Under the pieces are notes generated by a model. That model saw only the letters and a program-made list of their open reading frames with translations. It was not told the origin of the DNA and ran no database searches. The position numbers were made by a program, and so were the translations under genes. Shown here in pieces: positions 1 through 11,762 of a stretch of 64,000 bases of DNA. The stretch's first letter is position 1; the number at the start of each line of letters is the position of its first letter. The DNA lies in the NCBI GenBank assembly GCA_916048095.2, contig OU696593.1, forward strand, positions 6,037,446 through 6,101,445, in the 5' to 3' direction. This DNA is from Sacculina carcini (lineage: Eukaryota > Arthropoda > Thecostraca > Sacculinidae).

Positions 1-21
1 TATCATTCTCATTGCTTGAGT

Positions 22-177
22 CAGAGGCGGTGCCAGGAGGGAGGGGGCTTGGAACGGCTGAGCCCCCCAAAAAATTATCCTGACCACGGACATTTCAAGT
101 GTAATGGCTCATGTTTCGCACAAACATCGGCATCTTTTTCTTAGCCCCCCACCGGAATAATCCTGGCACCACCACTG
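22..177. mobile_element. MITE-like element with CAGNGG termini
   Basis: The left end reads CAGAGGCGGTGCCAGGA. The reverse complement of the right end reads CAGTGGTGGTGCCAGGA. These form inverted termini about 17 bp long around a 156-bp non-coding body with G-rich and C-rich subterminal stretches. The ends resemble those of the better-preserved element at 44539-44737, so both probably belong to one hAT-type MITE family. No convincing target-site duplication is visible here. No coding capacity. Confidence 0.55.
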
Positions 178-373
178 CTACCTGTGTGTGTGTGTGTATT
201 TTCCACAAGCAAAGAACAAATAGCATAAAAACAATAAATTATAGAAAGTGGATATAGAGTCTGCTGAGACATTGTCTCTTTTGCAGACTTATGTAATAAT
301 GAAAATTTTGTTCCAACATGAAACATTGACAAGTGATTAAATAATAATTATATGATGAAGTGATTAAACATTG

Positions 374-376
<3 letters not shown>

Positions 377-405
<29 letters not shown>
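377..405. repeat. (TA)n microsatellite
   Basis: A run of about 14 TA dinucleotides in AT-rich intergenic DNA. Confidence 0.9.
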
Positions 406-408
<3 letters not shown>

Positions 409-659
409 TTGTTAAATAATCATATACATACAACAATGTGTGATGTATGATACGCTATATTATATAGATTTAATGACACAATATTACCAGATACACAATT
501 CATAGTACTCGCACACACATATTGAGTGTGACAAAGAATTGACAATGACAATAACTGACGATGACAAAAATTCAACACTACACACGAGTCGAGAATATGT
601 TAAAAATATGTTGAATATGTTGTGTGTATGTGTGACACACCTGGGCGGCACCAATTCAG

Positions 660-891
660 TCTCATGTCGCTGCAAATCATCGGCTTTACGTCTTCGTCGA
701 CGTCGACGGCAGCTGGTAGCCGGCAGCGTGTTCACCAGACAACTCACCGGTACCGTGGTCATCACCGTCGATACGCTCAACACCGTCGTTGTCGATGTGA
801 CAATGTTACCGATCAGACGCTGCGCGCGCAATGTGCCTCCCGCCGCTTCCGCCTCTGCGTGTGCGAGTGTGTGTAAATTTAATTACAGTAG
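660..891 (+). CDS. Possible internal exon of an unidentified gene
   Basis: A GC-rich island in AT-rich DNA stays open through its whole length. It is bounded by an acceptor ending CCAATTCAG (AG at 658-659), with a TG-rich stretch just upstream, and by a consensus donor CAGTAG/GTAAGT after 891. The peptide would include an arginine run followed by a Val/Thr-rich stretch (LTGTVVITVDTLNTVVVDV). I recognise no family. The opposite strand is also open from about 860 to 641, with a usable donor CAG/GTGTGT at 640, so the strand is uncertain. The plus strand is preferred because of the consensus donor and the TG tract seen at most acceptors in this window. Confidence 0.35.
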
Positions 892-929
892 GTAAGTTAT
901 TTGTGAGTTATGCATTTAGCCAATTACTT

Positions 930-1135
930 CGAATAATTATATTGAGTGCAACAACTTTGGCATTTTCAAGCTTGTATATTAGTTGATTTAAATCAATTGT
1001 TTTGATAATATTGCGTTGCTATAAAAGAAAATATCTTAATAAACATAGCCTAATGATTAAATACGTGATGATATAGGAAAAAAACTAGGAAATGTGATAA
1101 TTTTCAAGTGATCTCATATGAGGTAACCAGCAGGT
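930..1135 (+). repeat. Dispersed repeat, copy 1
   Basis: This stretch resembles 58440-58650 over most of its length. Shared blocks include an AACTTTGG/ACCTTGAT start, CTTGTATAT, ATAGCCTAAT, AAAAAACTAGGAAAT and GTGATCTCATATGA. A shorter inverted piece lies near 8925-8975. No coding capacity was seen. It is probably an old non-autonomous transposon family. Confidence 0.5.
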
Positions 1136-1512
1136 AAATTTATTAGAGTGAAATGAACCGAGCTGTAATTGAAGGTAATCATAATTATATACGATATTCT
1201 TTCGATTATTATGAGAGAAAAAGTATTCCAAGAAAATCAAATGAACTACAATTGATAAATGGCAGAATATGCATATCATTTCCTACAGCAATAAAAGCAG
1301 ACTGAATGAAATAGTTAATCAATTATTAATATATTTGATATTAACGAAATGTTAATTTATTTGATTAACTGCAAATGACAGATCACAATATTTTACAAGA
1401 TATACAAAAATCAACACCCAATTATCATTAAAATAAACTCGTACAACAAGATATTTAGACTAACATAAAATAAAAAAAAATCCCATAGCACTATTACGCA
1501 AAAGCTATCCCT

Positions 1513-1881
1513 TTAAATGTACCGAGAATATATTTTTTTAAATGACTTGCATTTATGAAGCAACGCGTTTGTACGTTTTGTACAGCGTGCAAATAACGGA
1601 AACCAAAAGAAAACGCGAAGCAGACCTTGATTCAAATCCTGCGCATCATTTGTCTCGTCTTCTGCGACAATTACCGGCGCAAGAGCAGAAATCAACAAAG
1701 ACACCGCCGCCACACACAAACCAGCACGCATTTTGGCTGAATAAGCCCACGACAACAGAGTCTTTGAAGACGTCCAAACTCTAGTGTAGAACTCCCCAAG
1801 ATCTAGTCTATCGTCGAGCTCATAAAGATCGAATGTGCCGTCTTGTTGACCAAGTTTGAACATAAACAGAGGCCGAAACTG
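1513..1881 (-). CDS. Possible exon encoding a membrane-protein segment, family unknown
   Basis: An open frame of about 120 codons on the minus strand begins just after an in-frame stop and a possible acceptor GATGACACAG. A sense-strand TG tract (CA on the plus strand at 1916-1935) lies upstream. The peptide has an acidic, aromatic N-terminal part (DLYELDDRLDLGEF) and one likely membrane segment (AGLCVAAVSLLISALAPVIV). The frame runs to a stop, but it may leave the exon earlier at a weak donor such as CAAG/GTCTGC. No homologous family is recognised. The only support is reading-frame length, composition and the hydrophobic segment. Confidence 0.3.
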   Translation of the reverse strand, partial: QFRPLFMFKLGQQDGTFDLYELDDRLDLGEFYTRVWTSSKTLLSWAYSAKMRAGLCVAAVSLLISALAPVIVAEDETNDAQDLNQGLLRVFFWFPLFARCTKRTNALLHKCKSFKKIYSRYI

Positions 1882-2569
1882 ACTGTGTCATCGGCTTTAT
1901 AGAATTTCTCCATTCACACACACACACACATACACAATGCACGGTTTGCAATGTCCAATGGAGACGAGTGCGAGGGTGCTTGCACAAAACTGTCACGTCC
2001 GCCAGACCGTCATGTGGCTATCACACAATGGATCGCGATGTTTTTGCTGAGATGCAAATTTCAATGATTCATCTCCGCTCACATGACCACGCTCTTCCTT
2101 CAGCTAGGAGAGAAACTAGAAAAGCTGGCAAGAAGAGGTCGTTGACCTGGCCGAGGCAGTGTGTCTTGTCAATAAGCAATGTGCTGGATAGTGGCTGGCT
2201 AGCACACTACACAATCAAGCCCCTCAACGTTGCGTTGAAGAACAGGTCAAGTTAAGCCTAGCCAATTATCGTGATATGTTGTTATATAAAACAATGATTG
2301 ACTCAATAAGCAATGAACAGGCGCGAACAACGTTGCAAAATGGTTTCAAAATAATTAAATAATAATTTAGACATCTATAATTATAATAATTACAATATAA
2401 TAGAGTCGATAATATATTTATATAATAGTAATTAAATGATAATAATTTAGTTAAAATAATCGTAGTTTTCAAGCATTTTTAATTGAAAGTTAACATGCTT
2501 TTAGTGTATATACATTTTATTTAGCGTTTGTATTTGCTATTTTCATTTTATTCATGTTCTATTCATCAT

Positions 2570-2733
2570 TAACTTTCACCTTCCTGACTGAAACCTTTTT
2601 ACTTTTCCAACTCTCTTTGTCTCTACATTTCTTGGGCACTTCCAGTACATGGAGCCACCGCAGGGTGGTAATAGTGCACTTGCACTTTTCCCCCATGCGA
2701 CTGGATTTACCTGTAATTAATAATAATAATAAA
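2570..2733 (+). repeat. LINE/SINE 3' end with (AAT)n tail
   Basis: The block CTTGGGCACTTCC, GGAGCCACC, GGTGGTAATAGTGC and CTTGCACTTTTCC, followed by GTAATTAATAATAATAA, recurs at 3797-3951. In weaker form it also appears at 25096-25165 and at the 3' end of the degenerate LINE near 51705-51798. A shared 3' region with an AAT tail indicates 5'-truncated retrotransposon insertions. Confidence 0.6.
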
Positions 2734-2882
2734 TACATCCAAAAACCGTATGTATTTAAATGAACCGACGACAATGCAATTTATGAAGCCAGTAATCTTT
2801 GGAAGGATATATACAGGGTGACCCAACAAAAGTGTCTCTCACAAAAAACTCGATAAAATCCACGATATTTAATGCAATCAAA

Positions 2883-4085
2883 CTAAACTTTGTACAAACA
2901 AACGTTAGTCGATGCCTGACATATCAATATGACTTTGACTGTATTGACAGTATTGACTGTGACTGAAGGTTGGTTTTTATCTTCAAACCAGATAAGACCA
3001 ATCAATACATGATTCGAAATTGACACCCATGTTGTGCATTTCAACGTATGCATCGGCCTTTGGAGACAACCCTCTGGTGGGGTTTTCCCCCAGAAGATGT
3101 TGTTCTTTGAGTTCACATGTTCAGACAATATAAAATGAGCCTCATCAAAGAACCAAACATCGTTCAGAAAGTCTGGGTTCTCCTCGATCTTGTCACAGAA
3201 CCATGGACACATCACAACCCGCAAATCCTTGTCCCTTTGAGAAAGATGATGTTGGATCTGTATCCTATAGGGGTACAATTGCAGATCCTGAACCAAGATC
3301 CCTCGAATTGATTCTTTAGGAATGTCAAGTTCTTGGCTGCGACGGCGTAATGTGTGTGACCAACACAATCTCTGACAGCATCAATATTGGCAGGCGATCG
3401 AGCGGTCCTGGGCCGACCTGAATTAGAAGCTCTATTGCTCTTAGCATTCAAGTTGAAGACTGTTCCATGGGCCCTGAATTTATGCAGCCATCTGTACATG
3501 ACCCTGTTAGCTGGATAATGACGACATACTTATTTCATATTTATTTGTGTTGTTGTTACTTTTTGAATCATATTTTTATTTATTGTTGGATGTTTCTTAT
3601 TGAATCATATTTATTGTTCTTGATTGTTATTTATTACTTATTTATCAATATTTATTCATATTTATTGATGGTTGTTATTTACTGAATCACATTTATTGTT
3701 GATTGTTATTATTTATTGAGGAACGTGGGCGGAGTGACATTATGAAGTGTTATCGGATGATGGTTTGTTGTTTATTGTTATTTATTTATTATTTTCTTTC
3801 CAACTCTCTTTCTAAACTTTTTTCTTTTCGAACTCTCTTTCTCTCTAAATCTTTTGGGCGCTTCCGGTACATGGGGCCACCTTAGGGTGGTAATAGTGCT
3901 TGCACTCTTCCCATGCTACTGGATTTGCCTGTAATTAATAATAATAATAATCCAAATCGTCTTTTGAAGCGCGCCTGCACATCAACCATTGACTTCGTCT
4001 CAAAGTAGGTCTCTACACAAAACAAGTCTTTTCTTGAAGCGTACAAGACATTTTCGAAACTTTTCTGTACTATTCCACCTTGCAA
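2883..4085 (-). pseudogene. Mariner-like transposase remnant
   Basis: The N-terminal helix-turn-helix piece lies at about 4085-3955 (CVETYFETKSMVDVQARF). It resumes at about 3500 with MYRWLHKFRAHGTVFN and SGRPRTARS, and continues to about 2930 with the first catalytic block WFFDEAHFILSEHVNSKN and IFWGKTPPE. A plus-oriented LINE 3' end is inserted between the two parts. There is a frame change near 3300. The segments that should carry the second catalytic Asp and the third acidic residue are absent; the frame runs straight into the 3' terminal region. Identification rests on the DEAHF and VNSKN motifs and the flanking inverted repeats. Confidence 0.75.
3797..3951 (+). repeat. Nested LINE/SINE 3' end with (AAT)n tail
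   Basis: Same 3' block as at 2570-2733 (TTTTGGGCGCTTCC, GGGGCCACC, GGTGGTAATAGTGC, CTTGCACTCTTCC), ending in GTAATTAATAATAATAATAA. It is inserted in the mariner transposase frame. The AT-rich sequence from about 3520 probably belongs to the same insertion. Confidence 0.65.
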
Positions 4086-4555
4086 TTATTCCTCTTCATA
4101 AACATGAAAAACAAAGATAATTAGTTAAATATTAAAGATTGTATGGATATTTTTGGGAGACACTTTTTTTGGGTCAGCCTGAATTAGCGATCTGTCCAAT
4201 TTATTCTGCTAGAATTAGTTGCAAAATCCAGTCCGCGACGCTCGAAAGCGTTGCAAATCAAAATCAACGTCACACAGTCCAATGTATATTAGCCACCGAC
4301 ACATACACACTTTATACTAGGCAAGATTAGCACTGGACAGAAACCAGACAGTCTCACCCCCTAGACACAATACTAGCCCAGTCTAAAAGCACATTCACAT
4401 TCACGCGAAACACCCAAACAAAAACAAAAACATGGAAAAATACAAACAATCCCGTTTCGAACGCGAAAAAAACATTTTCAACAATTCTGCGTCCGTCTGA
4501 TGAGGTTTTTGAACAGTTGAATATTTCATCACTCATCAACATGCAACATCAATGA

Positions 4556-4780
4556 CACACAGACACACACACACACACACAGACACACACACATAGCGAG
4601 ACGCATGGGAGTTGGTTGAAAACAGGACAGAAAAACACATCTTCGTATTGTAGACGCATCACACACACGTACACACAGACACACACACACACACACAAAA
4701 CAAAAACTCCAACCCCGACAAAAACACACCTAACAGTACATACACACACACAAACACACACACACACACACACTAGCATG
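4556..4780. repeat. (CA)n-rich low-complexity block
   Basis: Several CA tracts are separated by short unique segments. Open frames across it encode only His-Thr or Cys-Val dipeptide runs and are artefacts of the repeat. Confidence 0.85.
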
Positions 4781-5094
4781 GGCATATACAGAACTTCCTA
4801 TTGAAGGGCACTCGAAAAGTTGGGTGATAGCAAACTTCTATTTACCAAGCGGTCTACATGAATATATAGCCCTGTACGCTACCATTGATTGGGGATTGGA
4901 TTGGGGGATTGGATAATGACCAGATTTGTCCCACTCTAGCTACATCCTTGCACACGCACACACACACACACTGGCAGATACGCATACGTACGCCTGAATG
5001 CCATAAAAGCGCACAGGACACTACCGCAATGTATGGGCATATGTGTATGCATGTATATGTCAGTGTGTATGAGTGTGTGTGTGAGTTTGTGTGA

Positions 5095-5340
5095 GTTTGT
5101 GTATGTATCAGTGTGTCTAAGTGCCAGTATGTGTCAGTATGTCAGTGTCAGCGAGTGTAAGTACGTTTCAGTATCAGTATGTCAGTGTCAGTACCAGTGT
5201 ATGTCAGTGTCAGTGTGTGTCAGTGTCAGTATGTCAGTGTGTCAGTATCAGTGTGTCAGTGTCAGTATGTCAGTATGTCAGTGTCAGTGTATGTCAGTGT
5301 CAGTGTGTGTCAGTATGTCAGTGTCAGTGTCAGTGTGTTG
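5095..5340. repeat. TCAGTG-type minisatellite
   Basis: Irregular tandem TGTCAG(TG/TA) units begin just downstream of the PRELID3 stop codon. On the transcribed (minus) strand it reads (CACTGACA)n. Related arrays lie at 9310-9600 and 39830-40515. Confidence 0.9.
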
Positions 5341-5379
5341 GCGCTAGAAACAGCACGATGTGGCAATCCACCACTGATG

Positions 5380-8300
5380 CTAGCTATCTTCAGTATCTCG
5401 CAGGCCGCCAGGGCCGCCGCTGCTGGATGACGGTTGACACTCAGCACGATGAGTCAGGTTGTCTGTCAGCTTCTTGGCGCTGCTAGTCAGCTCGTCGACG
5501 CGTTGACTCAGTGAGTCATGAGTCTCTTGTCTCAGCTGGTCGGTGAGACGACCGGCCGAACGAGCCAACTCACTCATCTCAGAATCTATCTTTCCAATCA
5601 CCCACTCCATCGCCTCGCGACCCTACACCCCCCCACACACATACACACATACGTACTCGTATATATATACATAACAATATAGCATACATAAATAAACAGA
5701 CACACACACATACAAAATCGTCAACAGTAAAGGATCATAAGATATAACGGATCATTAGATATAAAAGGTAATAAGATATAAAGGATCATAAGATATAAAA
5801 GATAATAAGATATAAAGGATCATAAGATATAAAGGAGCATAAGATATAAAGGATCATAAAATATAAAGGAGCATAAGATATAAAGGATCATAATATATAA
5901 AGGATCATAAGATATAAAGGATCATGATATATAAAGGATCATGATATATAAAGGATCATGATATATAAAGGATCATAAGATATAAAGGGTCGTAAAATAT
6001 AAAGGATCATGATATATAAAGGATCATGATATATAAAGGATCATAAGATATAAAGGGTCGTAAAATATAAAGGATCATGATATATAAAGGATCGTAAGAT
6101 ATAAAGGATCATGATATATAAAGGATCATAATAGATAAAGGATCATAAGATATAAAGGATCATAAGATATAAAGGATCATGACTTATAAAGGATCATAAG
6201 CTATAAAGGATCATAAGATATAAAAGATAATAAGATATAAAGGATCATAAGATATAAAGGAGCATAAGATATAAAGGATCATAAGATATAAAGGAGCATA
6301 AGATAAAAAGGATCATAATATATAAAGGATCATAAGATATAAAGGATCATGATATATAAAGGATCATAATATATAAAGGATCATGATATATAAAGGATCA
6401 TAAGATATAAAGGGTCGTAAAATATAAAGGATCATGATATATAAAGGATCGTAAGATATAATGGATCATGATATATAAAGGATCATAAGATATAAAGGAT
6501 CATAAGATATAAAGGATCATGATTTATAAAGGATCATAAGCTATAAAGGATCGTAAAATACAAAGGATCATAAGATATAAAGGATCATAAGATATAAAGG
6601 ATCATAAGATATAACGGATCATAAGATATAAAGGATCATAATATATAAAGGATCATAAGCTATAAAGGATCGTAAAATATAAAGGATCATAAGATATAAA
6701 GGATCATGGGATATAAAGGATCATGAGATATAAAGGATCATGACATATAAAGGATCATGAGATATAAATGATCATGAGATATAACGGATCATAAGATATA
6801 ACGGATCATAAGATATAAAGGATCATGTGATATAAAGGATCATAAGATATATAGGATCATGAGATACAAAGAATCATGAGATATAACGGATCATAAGATA
6901 TAAAGGATCATGAGATATAAAGGATCATGATATATAAAGGATCATAAGATATAAAGGACCATGGGATATAAAGGACCATAAGATAGGTAGGATCATGAGG
7001 TATAAAGGATCATGAGATATAACGGATCATAAGATATAAATGATCATGAAATATAAAGGATCATGAGATATAAAGGATCATGATATATAAACGATCATGA
7101 GATATAAATGATCATGAGATGTAAAGGATCATAAGTAGGGTGACCTTTTGGTGCGCTAAAAATTAAGAAAAGTTGCGCTAAAAAATCCTAAAAGTTGCGC
7201 TAAAAAGTTGCACTTAAAATTTTGCGAAAATTTAACTCAAACCCGTAAAAAGTTAGTAAAATCACTAAAATATGAAAAATACTTTGTGAGGAAAATTTGT
7301 ACTTTTTACATTCGATAACTATTACCACAATACGTTTTGAGCACTGGCGGTTGTGCTAGGAATGCATGCTTCATGAGCTTCGACCGTCACCTCACTGGCG
7401 ATTTGGAAGCGCTAAAAATCGCAAATAGTTGCGCTAATAAGTTGAGTTCAGTGGTTCGCTAAATATCGTCAATTCTAAATATGGTAATAAAATGTAAACA
7501 CTGAAATCACTCCTTAACATTACACCTTGGGAGTTTCACGTTTTTGTTTCTACCTAATGCATTTTGAGCATACGCGGTTGGAAGATTGTATTTCACATGC
7601 TTGTCTAGTCTGTCGAGTCTGTCGCACTGATGCCTGGTAGTAGCATTTAAATACACAATATAATTACACAGACTCACTGGATGTTTATTTTCCTAAATGT
7701 TCCAAGGTCTAAATGGATTTTGAAGATAAAAAATCATCTGATTAAGCGGCAATTTTATTCAAATTTTGCGGTAATTATATTCAAGTACTGTTGATCTAAC
7801 TAGTTGCTCTAAGGTTGCTCGAAAAGTAATGCACAAATGCACATGTCTATATCAGAGTATTGTCTATGTATATGCCTGTATTACACGCAGGAAGTCTAGC
7901 ACCACACACGGACACAATGTTCACACGCCTTCCAGATACATACTTATCGAGTTTATGTTAACAATACATGAACATGCTGCATTGTACAACTTTACAATTG
8001 AATATTTTTCTTGATAGTGTGATATATTTGTTCTAAAAATTCAAAATTGCCCTAAATCTATATAGTTGATCTTAAAAATGAAAAAGTTGCAAAAGTTTCG
8101 CTAAAAACGAAAAGTTGCAAAAAGTTGCATTAATAACTTATTTAATACTTACCTCAGTTCAATAAAATATTCATTTTTGGGCTCCTTATGATGAACAGAT
8201 TCCATGATAAAAAAGTTGCATTTGCAACAAAAGGTCACCTTAATCATAAGATATAACGGATCATAAGATATAAAGGATCATGGGATATAAAGGATCATAA

Positions 8301-10244
8301 TATATATAGGATCATGAGATATAAAGGATCATTAGATATAATGGATCATTAGATATAATGGATCATAGGATATAAAAGATAATAAGATATAAAGGATCAT
8401 AATAAATAAAAGATAATAAGATATAAAGGTTCATGAGATATAAAAGATAATAAGATATAAAGGATCATTGGGCATAGCGACAGTCATGTCCATATATAGT
8501 CAGATAAATGGAAAGTTACTCTAGTTCACATGACACAAACAATATGAATTAATAAGTTTTTCATATACAATTTTCCACTTTTTGACCAAAGAAAGAATTG
8601 TTGATGCCTAAATTAGACTACTATAATAAATTGGGATAAATTAATACCATATTGTTTGATAATTCCATACCCCAAATGTATTGTCGAATATGCTCCCATA
8701 ATACTCCCGACTTACTTGATTATTCAAATAATTATCACCAATCCTATTATTTGCCAGTATGTCTTCCAGATCCACGAGTATTTCAATCACTTAATGCTCA
8801 CTTAAACATAACCACATTTGCCAGTTTGTTGTCTATATCAATATATATTTAATAATTAGGCCGTATATATTGGTAATGTTTTTTTATATCAAGGCAATAA
8901 TTCCAAAAAAAAAGATTTCAACTAATTGATATACAAGCTAGAAAATATCAAAGTTGTCACAGTTATTCAGTGTAATAATGCAAGATAATTGGTTGAACAC
9001 ACCTTGCTGGCGTTCTTGGAGATGAGGGAAGAGATGAGACCCTCGACGTAGTTGGTGAGAGCCACGCCGCGACACGTGATCACAGCTTCCTGACGCAACA
9101 ATGTTTGTGTGTCCGGGTGTTCGGGGTGGGGCATGTATACTATCTCTTCGTCCACACTCAAGTTCGACACGAAAGATAACTACACCACACACACACACAC
9201 ACACACATAAACATTAATATATATCTATATTAATTGACCAAAATCATAATGGAGACCATATTTTTCATTTTGAAACGATTAATAATAACAATTATGCATT
9301 AATTTCAACGTCAGTGTGTCAGAATAAGTGTCAGTTTGTGTGTCAGTGTATGTGTGTGTGTGTATGTGTGTATCAATGTGTGTCAGTAAGTGCCAGTATG
9401 TCTATGTGTGTGTGTCAGTGTGTGTCAGTGTGTGTCAGTAAGTGCCAGTGTGTGTGTCAGTATGTGTGTGTGTGTGTGTGTCTGTGTATGTCAGTATGTG
9501 CCAGTTTGTATCAGCGAATGTCAGTTTGTGTGTTAATGTATGTCAGTGTGTATCTGTTTGTGTCAGTATGTGTCAGTGTCTGTCAGTATGTGAGCACACA
9601 CGTACATTACGACTGGACAGTGTCATGCGGCGATGAGTTGGATCAACACGAGACCGTTCGTGTCCGTAACACACGCTGGGCTGGCCAATAATGGCGGTGG
9701 CCCAGCGCGGAATTCCCCAGCGTGAGCTTATCAGTCTCTCAGTCACCAGCACGCCGCCATGCTGCGATGATGGCGCAGCAGCGGCGGTGGCGGGAAATTC
9801 GACACCGCGGCGCAGAACATCAATGCCGATGACCGACGGGTTCATCGGGTTGGGGTACTTGCGCCAGGCGGCCTGCGCCACCGTCTCCCACGGATGACTG
9901 AGCGAAGGTGAACGATACGAAGATGACGAAAATAACAGCACACACACACGCACAATCAAGTTTACACAATGTTGTAGAAAAACAACGAGTGATTTGTACA
10001 AATGTTGAAACATACACCGAAAGTGGTGAAATTTAAGATCCAGCCTTAATCATATATTCAGCAAAATAATATCCGTTTCATAACCAACACACTGATTGGA
10101 CTAGGTGGACTAAATTATCTCCCAAATAACACCAATCTTACGTTAATTATGTAACAATAAAATATTATTCCCTCAACAACGAAAACCACCTTGCAGAGCC
10201 AACATAACTCACTTGAATGTATGCTCATGAGTCCAAACTCTCAT
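5380..10244 (-). CDS. PRELID3: PRELI domain-containing protein 3 (slowmo homologue)
   Basis: Complete four-exon gene, with coding exons 10244-10213, 9897-9606, 9179-9003 and 5622-5380 (stop). It encodes 247 aa. PRELI/MSF1 proteins carry phospholipid between mitochondrial membranes together with TRIAP1-type partners. The sequence shows the family start MRVWTHEHTF, the block HPWETVAQAAWRKYPNPMNP, VIGIDVLRRG, the block VDEEIVYMPHPEHPDTQTLL, VITCRGVALTNYVEG, and NASKGREAMEWVI across the last junction. All junctions are GT-AG (donors GTGAGT, GTACGT, GTGTGT) and keep frame. The first exon contributes only 32 coding nt. The protein is longer than human PRELID3B (about 195 aa) because of an Ala/Ser-rich insert after GIDVLRRG and an extended C-terminal coiled-coil-like tail ending RDTEDS. 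Confidence 0.95.
5727..7135. repeat. 17-bp minisatellite in PRELID3 intron 3, first block
   Basis: About 80 tandem copies of a unit near GATATAAAGGATCATAA, with frequent A/G and A/C changes and short duplicated higher-order blocks. It resumes at 8243 beyond an inserted element. AT-rich, no coding capacity, inside a host intron. Confidence 0.95.
7136..8242. mobile_element. TA-flanked non-autonomous DNA transposon inside the minisatellite
   Basis: The left end reads TAGGGTGACCTTTTGGTGC. The reverse-complemented right end reads TAAGGTGACCTTTTGTTGC. This gives short inverted termini with a TA at each edge, a Tc1/mariner-type target. The flanks on both sides are the same 17-bp array, so the insertion interrupted a pre-existing minisatellite. 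The 1.1-kb body has no coding frame but repeats the phrase GTTGCGCTAAAA near both ends. Confidence 0.75.
8243..8468. repeat. 17-bp minisatellite, second block
   Basis: Continuation of the GATATAAAGGATCATAA array beyond the inserted transposon, about a dozen degenerate copies. Confidence 0.9.
8469..9002. other. AT-rich intron sequence of PRELID3
   Basis: Remaining part of intron 3. No coding signal was seen. An inverted partial copy of the dispersed repeat found at 930-1135 and 58440-58650 lies at about 8925-8975. Confidence 0.6.
9310..9600. repeat. TCAGTG/TG minisatellite next to a donor site
   Basis: Irregular TGTCAGTG units fill much of PRELID3 intron 2. On the transcribed strand the array starts about 10 nt after the donor and reads CACTGACA-type units; the intron ends in a TG tract at the acceptor. 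Confidence 0.9.
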
Positions 10245-11762
10245 AACAACAAAGTAATACACTTAGGACAACAACAAACACGAGGAACTAAAATTTTCTC
10301 TCATTTGGGTAGTTCTCAGTGCTGCCAAATATCTGATCTGACTGCAACACTAAATAAAATAATTCGCTTGTAAGAAGTTTCGTAAAATGGAAGTAATATT
10401 CACTCTGATAAATTGATTCATCGACAAACATCCAAATTATAAAGCAGACTTAATTAATTCAAGCTAACAATGAACTATTATATAAGGAAATTCAGTGAGC
10501 TTACTAAATTTCTGGCAATATTTTCTACTCATAATTAAATATTTCTCTGAAAAACAATAAATTGAATAATTTCTGAATGGGCAAAAACATAGCAAAGTAG
10601 GGCGCACACAATGTATTCACATTGAAAATCACATTCAGAAAGAAAGTTTGAGAAAACAACATAGCAACAGCTGCGCGTTTTAAACATTTATGCTAACACC
10701 AATACACAAAACACGTGTCAATACAAAACCACACCTCACAAACACACACACACACAATTGTTCAAAACCAATCAACGATACGAAGCTAATCAACTAAATG
10801 ACGAAACGAATATTCACACAATATTAACTGACTAACTAGAAGTCTAACTGAAACTATGCTAGAACATACATACAACGTAACACACACACACACACACACA
10901 AATACTAAATGAAGGCCCACAATGGCAGCTTTAACGAAAAGCACATACACTAGAGATTGGGCAGGAACGAGATGGAACACAATATAACTGCTTATGACAA
11001 CTGTACGTTCCTCAGTTAAACATTATGCATGTGAGATCGGCTAAATCAGTCAGAGGGAAATTATGCACGACAAGACCCTGCGTCACACACCCTCTCTCTC
11101 TCTCATACTCTGTAGCTACAGCATTCGATACCTTCTATATAGGCTAACTGAGGAACACACCCAGACACACGACACTACCGCAAAATTACACACAATACAC
11201 GCTCAGCTAGTGTGTGTGTTTGTGTGCGTGTGTGCTTCATAAAGATACAATTCTAATGACAAAACACTCACAGCACATTCTATCGATAGGATATTGAAAC
11301 AACGGCGCTACGAAGCCCTTAACTGGCTCAACTACAAATTAACTCGCTGAAAACCGACTACACACACACACACATGCATGCAATACCGCTGCATGGATGC
11401 ACAGATAAGCTAATACGTGCAAAAACGTGGCGAAAAAACATGCACATTGCTGAAATTGGCAGCGCTCTCGATAAATTCACAATAAAATGACATTTTGTCG
11501 ATAGATGCGTATTAATATGTAAGTCTTATGGTGTCCAAATGAAAAAACGCCTTCATTCAATGTTAAGAGTTTTGCGCCAATGCGAATAAACGATGAGCGA
11601 TAAAAATGACAATATCACATACAACTGACATGCAACCACAGACAGACACATAGGAAAATCACTAAACAAGTGCAACTGGTCGAGTAATGCAGCTCAACAC
11701 CTAGTAGGGTTTGTGTAGTGCCAACACACACACAAACAGACAGACAGACAGACAGACAGCTA
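10245..11762. other. Intergenic spacer between PRELID3 and KMT5A
   Basis: Mostly AT-rich sequence with CA tracts at about 10740, 10885 and 11363. It must hold the PRELID3 promoter and the KMT5A 3' UTR, but I can name no specific element. No credible coding frame. Confidence 0.6.

Larger units (their letters stand above)
2814..4181 (-). mobile_element. Defective mariner/Tc1-type transposon with nested insertion
   Basis: The termini are inverted repeats: the left begins CAGGGTGACCCAACAAAAGT and the right, reverse-complemented, begins CAGGCTGACCCAAAAAAAGT. Both continue with GTCTC. The left flank is TA, as expected for this superfamily; the right flank has decayed to AA. Between them lie minus-strand transposase fragments. 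Another mobile-element 3' end interrupts the transposase near 3520-3955. The region for the C-terminal catalytic part is missing, so the element is dead. Confidence 0.8.

Noticed and set aside
641..860. Minus-strand reading of the GC-rich island
   Set aside because: A donor CAG/GTGTGT exists, but the upstream acceptor region is CA-rich rather than TG-rich, and the plus strand has a consensus GTAAGT donor. Kept only as an alternative.
1968..2255. 95-codon plus-strand frame
   Set aside because: No splice signals, family motif or coding-like composition; likely chance.
5727..8468. CRISPR-like array
   Set aside because: Repeats are directly tandem with no unique spacers, the unit is 17 bp, and the host is a eukaryote. 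It is a minisatellite.
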